A stretch of DNA of 37,249 nt from Planctomycetaceae bacterium (GCA_021732785.1 JAKFUG010000009.1:1-37249); one strand, 5' to 3'; positions 24,194-35,478 are shown, counted from the stretch's first letter. Numbers and translations: made by a program. The notes: generated by a model from the letters alone, not told the origin.

Positions 24194-27100
24194 ATGGTTG
24201 ATTCCTGGTGGCGTGTTTTCACTGCGGCGCTGAAGCGGTCTCTTGCTCCCAGGCAGCCACGCCGTCGTAACCGGCGACATCGCGATTTCTCTCGTTACAT
24301 CGCGGTTTGCATTCTGGAGCGCCGGGAACTCCTCGCGGGTTTTACACCGGGCAATCTGGTGATCAGCACCATTGGCACCGGTGCGACGCTGGATGCGTCG
24401 GCCACGGTCGTCACGTTGCGTGAATATGGCCTCGATAGCGCCGACACACCGACAACGGCAACGCTCGTCAATTCCCTTTCCGCGCCCTCGGCTAACGCCG
24501 GCAGCAATTCCGGGAATTTGACCAACGCAGGTTCCGCTGCGACCGAGGGAACGCTGAATCTCTCGACGGATGGCAGCAAGCTCACTCTGCTGGGGTACGA
24601 CGCGCCGGAAGGCCTGGCAAATCTCACCGCTACAACGGCGTCGGCCAACAACCGTTCGATTGGAGTTGCCGATGCGTCCGGCACACTCACCGTCGGTCCG
24701 CGATTGACGGATGCCTTCTCCACCAGCAATGCCCGCGCCGCCGCCTCCGTCGATGGCAGCAAGTTCTGGGTTGGCGGCAACACGGGCGTGCGCTATGTCG
24801 GCACGAATGCGGCGGCCCCCACGACTTCGACTGCGCTGATTACATCCAGTCCGCCGAGCACGCGCTTTGTGACCATCGCCACGGATCAAACGGGAAAGCA
24901 ATTCCTCGTCGGCAATTCGGCGGCGACCGTCTTCGTTTGGACGACGGCCTCGTTGCCGACCACGGCGACGGCTCAACAGTCGTTAACGCTCACCGGTTTG
25001 GGCTCGGACCTCGGTGAAATCGTGATGCTGGACCGGTCGCCGACGTTGGGCGCAACCGGTCTGGGCGGGATCGATACCATCTACGTTACGAATGGACAAA
25101 GCTCGACGACGGGTTCCATTTCCAAATATGAATGGACCGGATCTGCGTGGGCGTCGCGAAGTTCCCGCAGCTATACGAACGGATTGAATGGTCTCACGGC
25201 GCGGGTCACCGAAGCGGGGAACGTGCAGCTCCTGGCAACGACTCGCTTGAGCAATGGCGACAATCAGCTTGTGACGCGAATCGATACCAGCGCTTTCGGC
25301 AGCGATATTTCACTCGGATCGTACACCGTCCTGGCCACCTCCGGCGCGGGTTATGGCTTTCGCGGCGTGGCGTTCACTCCCGATGAAGCGATCTCGGGAT
25401 CGTTGACGCCGGGAACCGCGGCCCTGGCGAATGCCGGTGGCGCACCGGTCAATCTGCTCGGCGACGTCACCTGGAACGATGGGTCGACGTTCAATGGCGG
25501 TTCGCTCACGATCTCCGGGACTGCCAACGGGGATGTCCTGTCTCTTGCCAATGTCTCCGGGAAGATTACGACCAGCGGGAATGCGGTTCTGTTTAACGGG
25601 ACAATCATCGGCCAGTTCTCCGGTGGAAATGATAACAATGTGTTTCGCGTCGATTTCAATTCCCGCAACGACGTGAATCGCGTCAGCAAGGCGATGGTCG
25701 AACAACTGCTGGAACAACTGCAATTTACCACGATTTCCGGAGCGTCCAGTCGCTTGTTGTCGGTCAATTTGAAGCAGGCCGCCGACCAGGATTCCCACGT
25801 TGAAAGCTTTACGGCGGCACAAACGATCGCCATCAACCAACCCCCGTCGCAGGTTCAACTGACCAACGCGACGACGAGTCTGGCGGAAAATACGAACGTG
25901 CCGATGCGTTTGAAGTTGGCGGACATTACCGTAGTCGACGACAACCGCGGTGTGAATGTTCTCGGTCTGACGGGCGCGGACGCCAATGCCTTTGAGATCG
26001 TCGGACAGGAACTCTTTTTGAAGGCCGGGACGGTCCTCGATTACGAGAGCAAGAGTTCGTATTCCGTCACGGTGACGGTGGATGATCCCGCGGCGGGAAC
26101 CGCTCCCGATGCCACGGTCTCCTACACGCTCACGCTCACCGATCTGGCCGAACCGCCCGAAATCGGGGTCGCGGTCGCAACGGTGGATGTCCCCGATGGC
26201 ACCGCGTTCGATTTCGGTTCCGTCGATGTCGGTGTAACCGTCTCGCGGACGTTCTCGGTGACCAACACCGGCATCGGCCCGCTCACACTGCAACCGGTCA
26301 TCATCACCGGCAGCGCCTTTTCGCTCGCCAGCTCGAATTTCACGGCGGGCCAGTCGCTCGCCGTCAACGCCACCGTGACCTTCACGATCGCGATGAATAC
26401 CTCAACCGCGGGGACGAAGTTCGGAACGGTGACGTTCTTGAATGATGATCTGGATGAAGCCGTTTACAACATCGACCTGAATGGGACGGTGACGGAACCC
26501 GTGATCGTACCGGTCTTGCTCGACGATGGTGACGCGGGTTTCAGTTTAACGGGATCGTGGGAGACGCAGACCGGCGGGTATGGCAACGACACTCGTGCCG
26601 CCGGCGGCAATGACGGGACCAAGACGGCGACGTGGGTCTTTACCGGGTTAACCTCCGGGACCTATCAGATTGATGCGACGTGGTTACCGGGAAGCGACCG
26701 GGCGAGCAATGCCCCGTATGTCGTTCGCGATGGTGTCGGCGGTTCGATCCTGTCGGTGTTCGGGGTGAATCAACGGGTGCTTCCGTCGGGGGCTCGAAGC
26801 GATGGGGGGCGACCCTTTGCGCATCTGGAAACCGTGACGGTCACGAACGGAACGCTCGTTGTCGGCCTGTCGAACAACGGGACGAACGGGGCGATTTTCG
26901 CGGATGCCGTGCGGATCGAACGCCTGCCGATACCACCGAGTGTGCCCCGCCTCGAAGTGAAAGACGGCGCGACCGCGGTGTGGAGCGGTACGACTTTGAG
27001 TGTCGGCTCAGCGCCGCAGGGGTCCGTGGCGTTGACGAAGACGCTGACGGTGCGGAATGCGGGAATCGCGGACCTCCTATTGCAACCGATCTCGCTGACG

Positions 27101-28504
27101 GGAACCGGTTATACGCTGGTGACGCCGAACTTCACGGCCGGTCAGGTGCTGGCCCCGAATGCCACGGTCAATATCACCGTGCAGTTGAGCACGGGAGCGG
27201 TGGGGACATTCCCGGGGACGTTGTCCTTTGGCCACAACGCGGGCAGCCCCTTTGTGCTCCCGTTGAGTGCCACGATCTCGCCATTGGATCTGGCGCTGGT
27301 CGATGACGGTGACGCCGGTTTCAGTTTGACAGGAGCATGGGAGACGCAGACCAGCGGGTATGGCAACGACACGCGTGCCGTCGGCGGCAGTGACGGGACG
27401 AAGACGGCGACGTGGACATTCACCGGACTCACTGCCGGGACCTACCAGATCGATGCGACGTGGTCACCGGCCGGCGATCGGGCGAACAATGCGCCCTACA
27501 TCGTCCGCGATGGTGCGGGCGGTACAATCTTGTCGGCGTTCTCGGTGAATCAACGGGCGCTTCCCTCGGGGGCGCGCAGCGATGGCGGGCGACCCTTCGC
27601 GCACCTTCAAACGGTAACGGTGACGAACGGAACGCTGGTGATCAGCCTGTCGAACAATGGGACGAACGGGGCAATTTTTGCGGACGCGATGCGAATCGAA
27701 CGGCTGTCCCCGGTGCCGTTCGCTCCGCGTCTCGATGTGAAGAACGGCGCGACCCCCTTGTGGAATAACGGCAATCTCAATTTCGGAACGGGCACGCAAG
27801 GGGGGACGGCTCCGACCAGAACGATCACCGTGCGGAATACCGGGACCGCGGATCTGGTGCTGCAACCCCTCTCGCTCACAGGAACCGCCTTCTCGCTGGT
27901 GACGCCGAATTTCACGGACAGCAAGGTCCTCGGTCCGAATGAAACGGTCGATATCGTCGTGCAATTGAGCGCGGCAACCGCGGGGTCATTCGCCAGCACG
28001 TTGTCGTTTGGCCATAACGCCGGCGGTTCGTTCGTGCTGCCGCTGTCCGGGGTCATCACCACTCCGCCGCCGGTCGGTTTGGCGATCATCGACGATGGCG
28101 ATGCCGGCTTTGCCTTGACCGGCGGTTGGGAGTCGCAAAACGGATCGGGCTATGGCGCGGATGTGAAAGCAGTGGGTGGGAACTCCGGGACGAATCAGGC
28201 GGCATGGACATTCGCGGGGTTAACCGCGGGGACATACCAGATTGATGCCACGTGGACGCCGGGCAGCGACCGGGCGAGCAATGCGCCATACAAATTCCTG
28301 GACGGCGTCGGCGGGACGATCATCGGGAATGCCGTCGTCAATCAGCGCGTGCTCCCCGCCGGGGCGGATTCCGCGGGCGGGCGACCGTTCGCGTCGATTG
28401 GCACGGTGACCGTAACGGGCACGACGCTCGTCGTCCAATTGGCGAACGCCGCGACCAACGGAGCCATTTTTGCGGATGCCATCCGCATCTTCCGCGTCGT
28501 TTAG
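24194..28504 (+). CDS. Large secreted modular protein (LEPR-XLL, cadherin-like, choice-of-anchor D, golvesin-like)
   Basis: A 1436-residue extracellular protein. Residues 41-49 (LERRELLAG) fit the planctomycete LEPR-XLL N-terminal sorting motif after a basic region. The next part (about 60-420) is rich in Ser, Thr and Gly with SxDGSK units and may be a beta-propeller. A cadherin-like domain lies at about 550-650 (TSLAENTNVPMRL, LDYESKSSYSVTVTVDD). Then three pairs follow, each a choice-of-anchor D Ig-like domain plus a golvesin or xanthan-lyase-CBM-like domain that begins DDGDAGFSLTG and ends with AIFADAVRIERL-like sequence. Golvesin-like modules begin near residues 774, 1035 and 1296. ATG 24194 was chosen because the LEPR motif then lies near the N-terminus. 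Role likely in surface or extracellular matrix binding. Confidence 0.8.
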   Translation: MVDSWWRVFTAALKRSLAPRQPRRRNRRHRDFSRYIAVCILERRELLAGFTPGNLVISTIGTGATLDASATVVTLREYGLDSADTPTTATLVNSLSAPSANAGSNSGNLTNAGSAATEGTLNLSTDGSKLTLLGYDAPEGLANLTATTASANNRSIGVADASGTLTVGPRLTDAFSTSNARAAASVDGSKFWVGGNTGVRYVGTNAAAPTTSTALITSSPPSTRFVTIATDQTGKQFLVGNSAATVFVWTTASLPTTATAQQSLTLTGLGSDLGEIVMLDRSPTLGATGLGGIDTIYVTNGQSSTTGSISKYEWTGSAWASRSSRSYTNGLNGLTARVTEAGNVQLLATTRLSNGDNQLVTRIDTSAFGSDISLGSYTVLATSGAGYGFRGVAFTPDEAISGSLTPGTAALANAGGAPVNLLGDVTWNDGSTFNGGSLTISGTANGDVLSLANVSGKITTSGNAVLFNGTIIGQFSGGNDNNVFRVDFNSRNDVNRVSKAMVEQLLEQLQFTTISGASSRLLSVNLKQAADQDSHVESFTAAQTIAINQPPSQVQLTNATTSLAENTNVPMRLKLADITVVDDNRGVNVLGLTGADANAFEIVGQELFLKAGTVLDYESKSSYSVTVTVDDPAAGTAPDATVSYTLTLTDLAEPPEIGVAVATVDVPDGTAFDFGSVDVGVTVSRTFSVTNTGIGPLTLQPVIITGSAFSLASSNFTAGQSLAVNATVTFTIAMNTSTAGTKFGTVTFLNDDLDEAVYNIDLNGTVTEPVIVPVLLDDGDAGFSLTGSWETQTGGYGNDTRAAGGNDGTKTATWVFTGLTSGTYQIDATWLPGSDRASNAPYVVRDGVGGSILSVFGVNQRVLPSGARSDGGRPFAHLETVTVTNGTLVVGLSNNGTNGAIFADAVRIERLPIPPSVPRLEVKDGATAVWSGTTLSVGSAPQGSVALTKTLTVRNAGIADLLLQPISLTGTGYTLVTPNFTAGQVLAPNATVNITVQLSTGAVGTFPGTLSFGHNAGSPFVLPLSATISPLDLALVDDGDAGFSLTGAWETQTSGYGNDTRAVGGSDGTKTATWTFTGLTAGTYQIDATWSPAGDRANNAPYIVRDGAGGTILSAFSVNQRALPSGARSDGGRPFAHLQTVTVTNGTLVISLSNNGTNGAIFADAMRIERLSPVPFAPRLDVKNGATPLWNNGNLNFGTGTQGGTAPTRTITVRNTGTADLVLQPLSLTGTAFSLVTPNFTDSKVLGPNETVDIVVQLSAATAGSFASTLSFGHNAGGSFVLPLSGVITTPPPVGLAIIDDGDAGFALTGGWESQNGSGYGADVKAVGGNSGTNQAAWTFAGLTAGTYQIDATWTPGSDRASNAPYKFLDGVGGTIIGNAVVNQRVLPAGADSAGGRPFASIGTVTVTGTTLVVQLANAATNGAIFADAIRIFRVV
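26515..28504 (+). repeat. Tandem gene-internal repeats, about 780 bp
   Basis: DNA encoding the golvesin-like and choice-of-anchor D pair repeats with a period near 780 bases. The DDGDAG units start at about 26521, 27301 and 28087. The first two units are much more alike than the third. Confidence 0.8.
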
Positions 28505-28533
28505 GACGTGGCTACGGAATCGGTAAATCGCTG

Positions 28534-29370
28534 CTACGGGTTCAGATCGCTCTTGGCGTCCGTGCCCGATTCCCGCGCCTTCATGCTCACCGTGATTTCG
28601 GTCAGGGGGCGGAAGTTTTCGCGCGGTTCCTGGGCGTCTTTGATGGACCGGGTAATCCTGGACGTCCATGCGGCAACTCCGAACGGGACTTGCTCGCTCG
28701 CCCACACTTTGGATTCGAGTTCCGTCTTGCTGCTGGGACGTTCGATCATCGTGGTCCCCATGAGGACGTCCGCTTTCACATCGGGCAAGCCGACTTCGGG
28801 ATCGACGCCTTGTTCGCTCACTTGAAAATCGCGGCAGTAACCGAGCGCGATCGCCAGGGGGTAAAGTTTCAACGCTCCCTTTTCCAGATCGCGGGGCATC
28901 CCCTTCCCTACCTGACGGAAGCCTTTGACGACGGGCGTGAAACTCGCGGGGATACCATCGGTCGACTTCGTCTCCGCGGTGACCAGCGTTTCGGGAACGA
29001 GCACCTTGTAAATTTCGAGCCCGGTCGTGCCGGTATCGATTTTACCGTCCGCTTCGCGACCCCGTTCGACCTTGATTTCAATCCAGCGGCACATCACCTT
29101 TTCGCCCTGATAGTCGGCTTCTTCGCTGCCGACGGACTTAATGGTGACGTGTTCCGCCCAGGGGGGAATTTCGAGTTTCCCGGTGGCGGTATTCGGACGA
29201 ATTTCGGTTTGTCCGAACGTTCCTTCGTACCGCACCCAGGTGCCATCCGGGGGCAACCGCAGGACCAGACCCTGCGCACTCGCGGTGCGTTCGAGGCCTC
29301 CGCATGCGCAAACGAGCAGCAGCAACCATTCGGCACGAAACATGAGGCGGAATCCTTGCGGCATGTCCAA
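28534..29370 (-). CDS. Secreted protein of unknown function, planctomycete type
   Basis: A 278-residue protein. A hydrophobic N-terminal segment (AEWLLLLVCACGG) looks like a signal peptide, perhaps a lipoprotein with the Cys at the end. The body has GTWVRYEGTFGQTEI, VTIKSVGSEEADYQGEKVMCRWIEIKVE and ALALGYC-like segments, giving a beta-rich fold seen in uncharacterised planctomycete proteins. A second ATG nine codons in (29343) has a better ribosome site (AAGGA) and is an equal start candidate. It is convergent with the modular protein gene, 29 bases apart. Confidence 0.6.
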   Translation of the reverse strand: MDMPQGFRLMFRAEWLLLLVCACGGLERTASAQGLVLRLPPDGTWVRYEGTFGQTEIRPNTATGKLEIPPWAEHVTIKSVGSEEADYQGEKVMCRWIEIKVERGREADGKIDTGTTGLEIYKVLVPETLVTAETKSTDGIPASFTPVVKGFRQVGKGMPRDLEKGALKLYPLAIALGYCRDFQVSEQGVDPEVGLPDVKADVLMGTTMIERPSSKTELESKVWASEQVPFGVAAWTSRITRSIKDAQEPRENFRPLTEITVSMKARESGTDAKSDLNP

Positions 29371-29546
29371 CGTCCAGCGTAACGTTCGCTATGAGTGTGG
29401 CACAGGGGCCAAGGGAGCACAAGGCGATTTTCGGACCCCACGGCACGATCGCTGCAATCCCAGGTCCGTCGGTGTCCGGTGTTGCGATCAATCATCCCTG
29501 CGAACTCGTCCAATCTTGTTTCCTCTCGGATCGATACGGTCAATTC
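29371..29546. promoter_or_regulatory. Divergent intergenic region
   Basis: 176 bases separate the starts of the minus-strand secreted protein and the plus-strand M28 peptidase, so at least two promoters pointing outward must lie here. I could not pick out clear -35/-10 elements or a hairpin. Confidence 0.4.
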
Positions 29547-31076
29547 ATGAATCGAATGCGGAAAGTGCTGTCGGCGACTCGCGGGTTCGTAACGGCCCTG
29601 TGGATTGTAGGATTCGTGCGACTTGCAACGGCCGCCGATGCGACCGATCCGCTTTCCCGGATTGACGTCGCTGGTTTGAAGCGGCACTGCAGTTTCCTCG
29701 CCGCGGATGCCTTGGAAGGCCGTGGTGCAGGAACGCGCGGCGGACAAGCCGCGGCGGCGTATCTGGTGAGCGAACTCAAACGAATGAATCTCGCTCCGCC
29801 TCCGGGATGGAAGGATTATCGCCAACCGTTCGGTAACCAGTACGCCAACGTGATCGCCGTGATTCCCGGTCGGCATGCGACGTTGAAGGACGAATGGATT
29901 GTTCTCGGCGGGCATTATGATCATGTCGGCTATGGCACCGCGGAGAACAGCAACGGCCCGGTCGGGAAGATTCACAACGGTGCGGATGACAATGCCAGCG
30001 GCACTTCGCTGCTGTTGGAGTTGGCGTCCGCTTTCTCCGATCCCGCGTCCTCACTCGATCGCGGTGTGATCATCGCCTTTTGGGATGCCGAAGAAATCGG
30101 GCTGCAGGGGAGCAAGTATTGGGTCAGCCATCCGACGGTTTCCCTTTCCCAAGTGAAGCTGGCGGTGAATCTCGACATGATCGGCCGCATGCGCGACGAT
30201 CACGTCGCCGTGATGGGTTGGCGTTCGGCGGCGGGATTACGACGGGCCATGGTGGACGCGAATACTGATGTCCCGTTGCGCTTCGGTTTTGACACGGCCG
30301 TCACTGCCGATAGCGATCATTATTCGTTCTACGCTGCGAGGCGACCGGTCATTCACTTCGACACCGGCAAGCATGTGGACTACCACCGGCCTTCGGATGA
30401 CGTGGAAAAGGTCAACTTTGAAGGGCTCGTCCGCCTCGGTCGGTTCGTGGCACGGATGGTGATGCACGCGGCAAATATGCCGACACTGCCCGAGTTCCGG
30501 CAGGACGCAGTGAATGAACCGGCGCTCGCGAAAGTCGACCCGAAAGCGCGGTTGTCACCCCCGGTTCGCCTGGGCATCCGCTGGACTCCGCAACGATCGG
30601 ATGATGACCGGCATCTCGACGTCGCGGATATCATTCCCAACACCCCGGCATCCAAAGTCGGCATTCGCAAGGGCGATCGGTTGCTGAAATTCGATCGCTG
30701 GAATGGGGGAACACTGGACTCATTTCGCGAAGCGATTTCCGTGGCTCCGGCCGAAGTTGAGATGGAATGGCAATCGCCCGGTGAAGCGGAAACGAAATCG
30801 GCCCGGATTCAACTCGCCGGAGATCGCGTGCGGTTGGGAATCACCTATCGCACCGACCCCGCCCTGCCCGGCTGCGGCGTGATCAGTACGGTCATGTCGT
30901 TCACACCTGCCGACCGCGCGGGACTCGAACCGGGCGATGTGCTGTTGTCGCTGGATGATCGGGAACTCCCCCCGTTCGCGGAGTGGGGAAGACGCTTGCC
31001 CGCCGACTCCGCACCGATCACGCTGTCCTTCGAGCGGAACGGACAACCGAAGCGCGTCACAATTGAACTGCGCTGA
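29547..31076 (+). CDS. Secreted M28 metallopeptidase with two PDZ domains
   Basis: A 509-residue zinc peptidase, likely an aminopeptidase acting outside the cytoplasm. It has a signal peptide at about 1-30 (RKVLSATRGFVTALWIVGF). M28 zinc ligands and catalytic residues are visible: H123 in GGHYDHVG with catalytic D125, D147 in GADDNASG, E182-E183 in WDAEEIGL, D210 in NLDMIGR and H280 in DYHRPSDD. All the expected positions are present. The C-terminus contains two PDZ-like regions, about 335-420 (DIIPNTPASKVGIRKGDRLLKF) and about 428-509 (TPADRAGLEPGDVLLSLDD). The ATG at 29547 was chosen because it puts the signal peptide first; the open frame starts earlier at 29391. Confidence 0.85.
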   Translation: MNRMRKVLSATRGFVTALWIVGFVRLATAADATDPLSRIDVAGLKRHCSFLAADALEGRGAGTRGGQAAAAYLVSELKRMNLAPPPGWKDYRQPFGNQYANVIAVIPGRHATLKDEWIVLGGHYDHVGYGTAENSNGPVGKIHNGADDNASGTSLLLELASAFSDPASSLDRGVIIAFWDAEEIGLQGSKYWVSHPTVSLSQVKLAVNLDMIGRMRDDHVAVMGWRSAAGLRRAMVDANTDVPLRFGFDTAVTADSDHYSFYAARRPVIHFDTGKHVDYHRPSDDVEKVNFEGLVRLGRFVARMVMHAANMPTLPEFRQDAVNEPALAKVDPKARLSPPVRLGIRWTPQRSDDDRHLDVADIIPNTPASKVGIRKGDRLLKFDRWNGGTLDSFREAISVAPAEVEMEWQSPGEAETKSARIQLAGDRVRLGITYRTDPALPGCGVISTVMSFTPADRAGLEPGDVLLSLDDRELPPFAEWGRRLPADSAPITLSFERNGQPKRVTIELR

Positions 31077-31159
31077 CATCGCCGCCGCATGCGGCTTCGG
31101 TTATCCTGCCTGTTGCCATTGTTGGTGCGGATTCCGAACGTGCTTGCGGGATGGGCTGA

Positions 31160-34100
31160 ATGACGCGGTGCTTTTTTGTTTTGATTGTGGTGACCGCCAG
31201 TGGGGGACTCACCGCCGCGGAACCAGCGGCCCCGATAGATTTCAGCCGCGATGTGCAGCCGATTCTGTCGAACCATTGCTGGAGTTGTCACGGCCGGGAT
31301 GACGGTGCCCGCGAAGCCGGTTTGCGGCTCGATCGACGTGACACGGCCGTGGCTCCGTTGAAGAATGGGCAGACGGCAATTGTCCCCGGCGATCCTGGCA
31401 AGAGTGCCATCATTACGCGCATCGAAGCCCATGACGATTCGCTGATGCCCCCTTTGGAATTCGGCAAGCCGTTGTCAGAGAAACAGCGAGCCACATTGAA
31501 ACAGTGGATCGCCGAAGGCGCACCCTACGCGCAGCATTGGGCGTTTGTACCACCGCAACGCCCTTCTCTGCCCGATGTCAAACAAACCGCATGGCCGCGG
31601 AATGCGATCGACCGATTTGTGCTGCATCGCCTGGAAACGGCCGGGTTATCGCCGTCCGTTGAAGTCGAGCGCAGCTCATGGTTGCGACGGGTAACGCTCG
31701 ATCTGACCGGCTTGCCCCCCACGCTCGTGGAACGGCAAGCGTTTCTCAATGATCAGACGACGGAAGCGTATGAAACCGTGGTGGATCGCTTGTTAAAATC
31801 CCCACGGCATGCCGAGCGGATGGCGATGCACTGGCTCGACGCCGCACGCTACGCCGACACGAACGGCTACAACAATGACGAATTCCGCACACTGTGGCCG
31901 TGGCGCGACTGGGTAATCGACGCGTTTGCCCGTAACATGCCGTACGACCGGTTTCTCACCGAGCAACTGGCGGGAGATTTGCTACCGGACGCAACGCTCA
32001 GCCAGAAGGTGGCGACGGGGTTCAACCGCAACCACGTGCTGACGACCGAAGGCGGGATCATCGAAGAAGAGTACCGCGTGGAGTATGTCGCCGACCGGGT
32101 TCACACGACGGCGACCGTGTTCCTCGCGCTCTCGCTGCAATGTGCCCGCTGTCACGATCACAAGTACGATCCGTTCTCGCAGCGCGACTATTACCGGTTC
32201 GCCGCGTTCTTCGACAATATTCCCGACAAGGTTGTGCCCTACAGTCAGGGCCGCATGGCGGAACCGTTGCTGAAAGTGCCTTCCGCAGCGCAGCAGGAAG
32301 CGCAACGTCGACTGGAAGCCCGCAAGGACGAACTTGCGGCGTCGTTGAAAGCGCGGGCCAATGACATCGACGCCGATCTTGCCAGGTGGGAAGCATCGCT
32401 GACGCCGGAGCAGATCGCGAAAGCCGGGCCCGTCGGACTCGTGGCGCATTTCCCGCTCGATGAAACCGGGGGGACCACCGTCGTCAATGCCATTGCGCCA
32501 GACCAGATCGCGTCAGTGCAGGGCAAATTCTCTTCCGTCGAAGGCAAGCTTGGCACCGCGCTCGATTTCGACGGCACGACATTCATCGCCGCGGGTGAAA
32601 CCGGCGCGTTTGAAAGCGACCAGCCGTGCTCCTTCGCCGCATGGATTTATCCCACCAGCACGCAGCCGAGCACGGTGCTGTCGAAAATGGATGAAGCCAA
32701 TGCGCATCGCGGGTACGACGTGATCCTCGAAGGCGGAAAAGTCTGCAGCCACTTCGTACATCACTGGCCGGACAAAGCGTTCAAGGTGATGAGCAAAAAT
32801 CCGGTATCACCGCACGCCTGGCATCATGTCGTCATCACCTACGATGGTTCCCGCAAAGCGTCCGGCATGAAGATCTACGTCGATGGTCAACCGCAGGAAT
32901 TCGATGCCACCACGAACAACGCCCTTGATGGCACCCTTGCGACCGACAAGCCCTTCCACATCGGCCGGCGACATGCGTCCGCGCCGTTTGCCGGCCGGAT
33001 TGATGATGTGCGCGTGTATGCCACCACGTTGTCCGCCGAGGAAGCCGCCCAGCTTGCCAAGGGAGAATCGCTCAGCGGCTTGAAAGAAATCCTTGCCATC
33101 AAGACGGCACAGCGAACCGCGGATCAGATGGCCCGCGTGAAGTCGTACTATCTCGATCAAGTCGATGGGCCGTCCAAAGCGTGGAAAACCGAACTCGCCG
33201 ATGTTCCGAAGAAACTCGCGGAACTCGACAAGACGATTCCCGTCACCATGGTGATGGGCGAAATGACGCCGCGGCGGCCGACGCACATTCTGAAACGCGG
33301 GCAGTACGATCAGCCGGGCGATGCCGTTCAGCCGGGTGTACTTCCGGCGTTTCCAGGATTGCACGCCGAAGCCGCCAGCCGACTCGATCTCGCTCATTGG
33401 TTGACCGATCCGCAACACCCGCTGACGGCGCGCGTCGCGGTCAATCGCTGGTGGGAAATGCTGTTTGGAACCGGACTCGTCGAAACGGCGGAAGACTTCG
33501 GCGTGCAAGGAGCCTTGCCGACACACCCGGAACTCCTCGATTGGCTGGCCGCGGAACTGGTCGCACAGAAATGGAGCACCCGCGCCGTTCTGAAGCAGAT
33601 CGTGTTGTCGGCGACGTACCGACAATCGTCCCATGCCACGCGCGCCATCATCGAACACGACCCGCACAATCGTTTGCTGGCACGGGGACCGCGCTACCGA
33701 CTGCCGGCGGAAACCGTGCGTGATAATGCTCTCGCCATCAGCGGGCTGCTCGTTGATCAAGTCGGTGGTCCCAGCGTGAAGCCGTATCAACCGGAAGGCT
33801 TGTGGGAAGACGTCTCGGTGGAACGACGCGAGAAATATGCTCCCGACCTGGGTGACGGATTGTATCGCCGCAGTATGTACACGTTCTGGAAACGGACCTG
33901 TCCGCCGCCCGGCATGGCGGCGTTCGATGCCCCGGATCGGGAGACGTGCGTGATTCGTCGCGCCCGCACCAACACACCGTTGCAAGCGCTCGTGTTGCTC
34001 AATGATCCGACGTATGTGGAAGCCTCCCGCAAGTTCGCCGAACGGGTCATGTTGTCGGCCACATCCCCTGCCGAGCGGTTGGAGACCGCCTTTGTATTGG

Positions 34101-34318
34101 CGCTTTGCCGATCCCCCGACACGACGGAATCCGCTGTCCTTCTGAAAATCTATCAAACCGCCCGCCAGCGATTCACGGCCGATCCCGCTGCGGCGAAAAA
34201 GCTGCTGGCGATCGGACACTCCTCGCGGTCGGATCAGGTCGACACGGTGGAATTGGCCGCGTGGTCGACTGTGGCCAGCTTGATTCTCAACCTCGATGAA
34301 GCGATCTCGAAGCCATGA
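31160..34318 (+). CDS. PSCyt1/DUF1549/DUF1553 protein with LamG domain
   Basis: A 1052-residue exported planctomycete protein. Signal peptide (1-20), then a planctomycete cytochrome c domain with haem motif C40-WS-C43-H44. DUF1549 follows at about 145-345 ([29 protein letters not shown]) ending with a second CxxCH (about 328-332, [11 protein letters not shown]). A LamG-like concanavalin A domain spans about 430-640 (SLDFDGTTF-type, [19 protein letters not shown]). DUF1553 takes the C-terminal 350 residues ([32 protein letters not shown]). Such proteins are found with DUF1501 partners, probably in electron transfer or carbohydrate processing in the planctomycete periplasm. The start at ATG 31160 gives the signal peptide directly. 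Confidence 0.9.
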   Translation: MTRCFFVLIVVTASGGLTAAEPAAPIDFSRDVQPILSNHCWSCHGRDDGAREAGLRLDRRDTAVAPLKNGQTAIVPGDPGKSAIITRIEAHDDSLMPPLEFGKPLSEKQRATLKQWIAEGAPYAQHWAFVPPQRPSLPDVKQTAWPRNAIDRFVLHRLETAGLSPSVEVERSSWLRRVTLDLTGLPPTLVERQAFLNDQTTEAYETVVDRLLKSPRHAERMAMHWLDAARYADTNGYNNDEFRTLWPWRDWVIDAFARNMPYDRFLTEQLAGDLLPDATLSQKVATGFNRNHVLTTEGGIIEEEYRVEYVADRVHTTATVFLALSLQCARCHDHKYDPFSQRDYYRFAAFFDNIPDKVVPYSQGRMAEPLLKVPSAAQQEAQRRLEARKDELAASLKARANDIDADLARWEASLTPEQIAKAGPVGLVAHFPLDETGGTTVVNAIAPDQIASVQGKFSSVEGKLGTALDFDGTTFIAAGETGAFESDQPCSFAAWIYPTSTQPSTVLSKMDEANAHRGYDVILEGGKVCSHFVHHWPDKAFKVMSKNPVSPHAWHHVVITYDGSRKASGMKIYVDGQPQEFDATTNNALDGTLATDKPFHIGRRHASAPFAGRIDDVRVYATTLSAEEAAQLAKGESLSGLKEILAIKTAQRTADQMARVKSYYLDQVDGPSKAWKTELADVPKKLAELDKTIPVTMVMGEMTPRRPTHILKRGQYDQPGDAVQPGVLPAFPGLHAEAASRLDLAHWLTDPQHPLTARVAVNRWWEMLFGTGLVETAEDFGVQGALPTHPELLDWLAAELVAQKWSTRAVLKQIVLSATYRQSSHATRAIIEHDPHNRLLARGPRYRLPAETVRDNALAISGLLVDQVGGPSVKPYQPEGLWEDVSVERREKYAPDLGDGLYRRSMYTFWKRTCPPPGMAAFDAPDRETCVIRRARTNTPLQALVLLNDPTYVEASRKFAERVMLSATSPAERLETAFVLALCRSPDTTESAVLLKIYQTARQRFTADPAAAKKLLAIGHSSRSDQVDTVELAAWSTVASLILNLDEAISKP

Positions 34319-35478
34319 GCGTTCCTGCCGATCAATCTCACTGCGATCCACTCTCGCGTCGCGATTTCTGCTTCATTGCAGGCGGAACGCTGCTGATGGG
34401 ATCGACCGCGCGCGCCGATGCCACCCACGACGACCTCAAAATCAGCACTCCCCTTCCGCGGCAAGTTATCCAGCGCGAAAACTATCAGCCCGCGAATGCC
34501 CACGATCATGAACCGGGCGGACCGAAACTCGGTGAAGCGAAGGTCTTCGTTCAAGGTTCATGGAATGGCAAGACTCCGGTCCGATTGGAAGTCCGTACGA
34601 TTTTGCAGGAGGGCTGCATCGGCCGCAATGTCGACTGGACGGTGCTCGGCGAAGTCAAAACTGCGGGCGAGTTTCAACATTCCCTCACACTTCCCGCGGG
34701 GGGATGGTACCGGCTCGAAATCCGCACGGTGAACGCGGCGGACGAAATCCTCGGCACCGCTGCTGTGAACCCGATTGGAATCGGTGAGGTGTTCCTGATC
34801 TCGGGCCAATCGTACGCGGCTGGTGCCAATGACGAACTCCAACGGATTGACGATCCGCTCGAACGAACGGTGTTGCTCGATGTCGCGGCGAAAACATGGC
34901 GAACCGCACACGATCCGTTTCCGGCGGTCGACAACGGCGGCACGATCTGGCCCGCGTTCGCCAATGCCATTCAACCCCTGCTGCGCGTCCCTGTCGGACT
35001 GGTGAACGTCGCCGTCGGTGGCACGGCGAGTCGGCAATGGCTGCCGGGAGAAGCCCTCTACCAGCGTTTTCTCGATGGCGGCCGGGCGGCGGGACGGTTT
35101 CGCTTCGTGCTGTGGCAACAGGGGGAAAGTGATGTGATCGAGAACATCCCCACGGCAACGTATGTCGAACGGCTCGAAAGCATTCGCGCCGGTCTCGTCA
35201 AAGTGTGGGGCTTCTCGCCGAAATGGCTGCTGGCAAAATCGACTTTGCATCCGACGGTTTACAATCGTCCGGTCGAAGAAGGACGCATTCGAGACGCGAT
35301 CCATCAGCTTTGGCAACGACCGGGCTTTGGTGCCGGTCCTGATACGGACATTCTGGCGGGCGAAAATCGGGGCGGGATGCAGTCCCGTCGGCACTTTTCC
35401 GCCGTTGGTCAACGGCGTGCGGGTCTGATGTGGTTTGCAAGCGTCTGGGCCGCTTTGCAGGGAGAGAACACACGATGA
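34315..35478 (+). CDS. Twin-arginine secreted SGNH/SASA-type esterase-like protein
   Basis: A 387-residue protein. A twin-arginine signal ([16 protein letters not shown], residues 14-29) directs folded export. Residues 80-155 are a beta-sandwich-like region, then the esterase domain. It has a nucleophile Ser in ISGQSYA (S166), WQQGESD (about 264-270) and a C-terminal HFSAVGQ with His at H360. Members of the SASA group remove acetyl or similar groups from sugars. The usual Asp three residues before His is Ser here, so the triad may be altered. It overlaps the previous gene and the next gene by 4 bases each (ATGA), so it belongs to the same operon. Confidence 0.75.
   Translation: MSVPADQSHCDPLSRRDFCFIAGGTLLMGSTARADATHDDLKISTPLPRQVIQRENYQPANAHDHEPGGPKLGEAKVFVQGSWNGKTPVRLEVRTILQEGCIGRNVDWTVLGEVKTAGEFQHSLTLPAGGWYRLEIRTVNAADEILGTAAVNPIGIGEVFLISGQSYAAGANDELQRIDDPLERTVLLDVAAKTWRTAHDPFPAVDNGGTIWPAFANAIQPLLRVPVGLVNVAVGGTASRQWLPGEALYQRFLDGGRAAGRFRFVLWQQGESDVIENIPTATYVERLESIRAGLVKVWGFSPKWLLAKSTLHPTVYNRPVEEGRIRDAIHQLWQRPGFGAGPDTDILAGENRGGMQSRRHFSAVGQRRAGLMWFASVWAALQGENTR

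Noticed and set aside
25310-26293. 327-residue minus-strand open frame over the modular protein
   Set aside because: Antisense shadow; the plus strand encodes cadherin-like and choice-of-anchor D domains there.
32560-32580. Possible further copy of the phage palindrome in the host region
   Set aside because: Only a half-site (GATTTCGACGG) in codons for Asp-Phe-Asp-Gly; the other half is absent.
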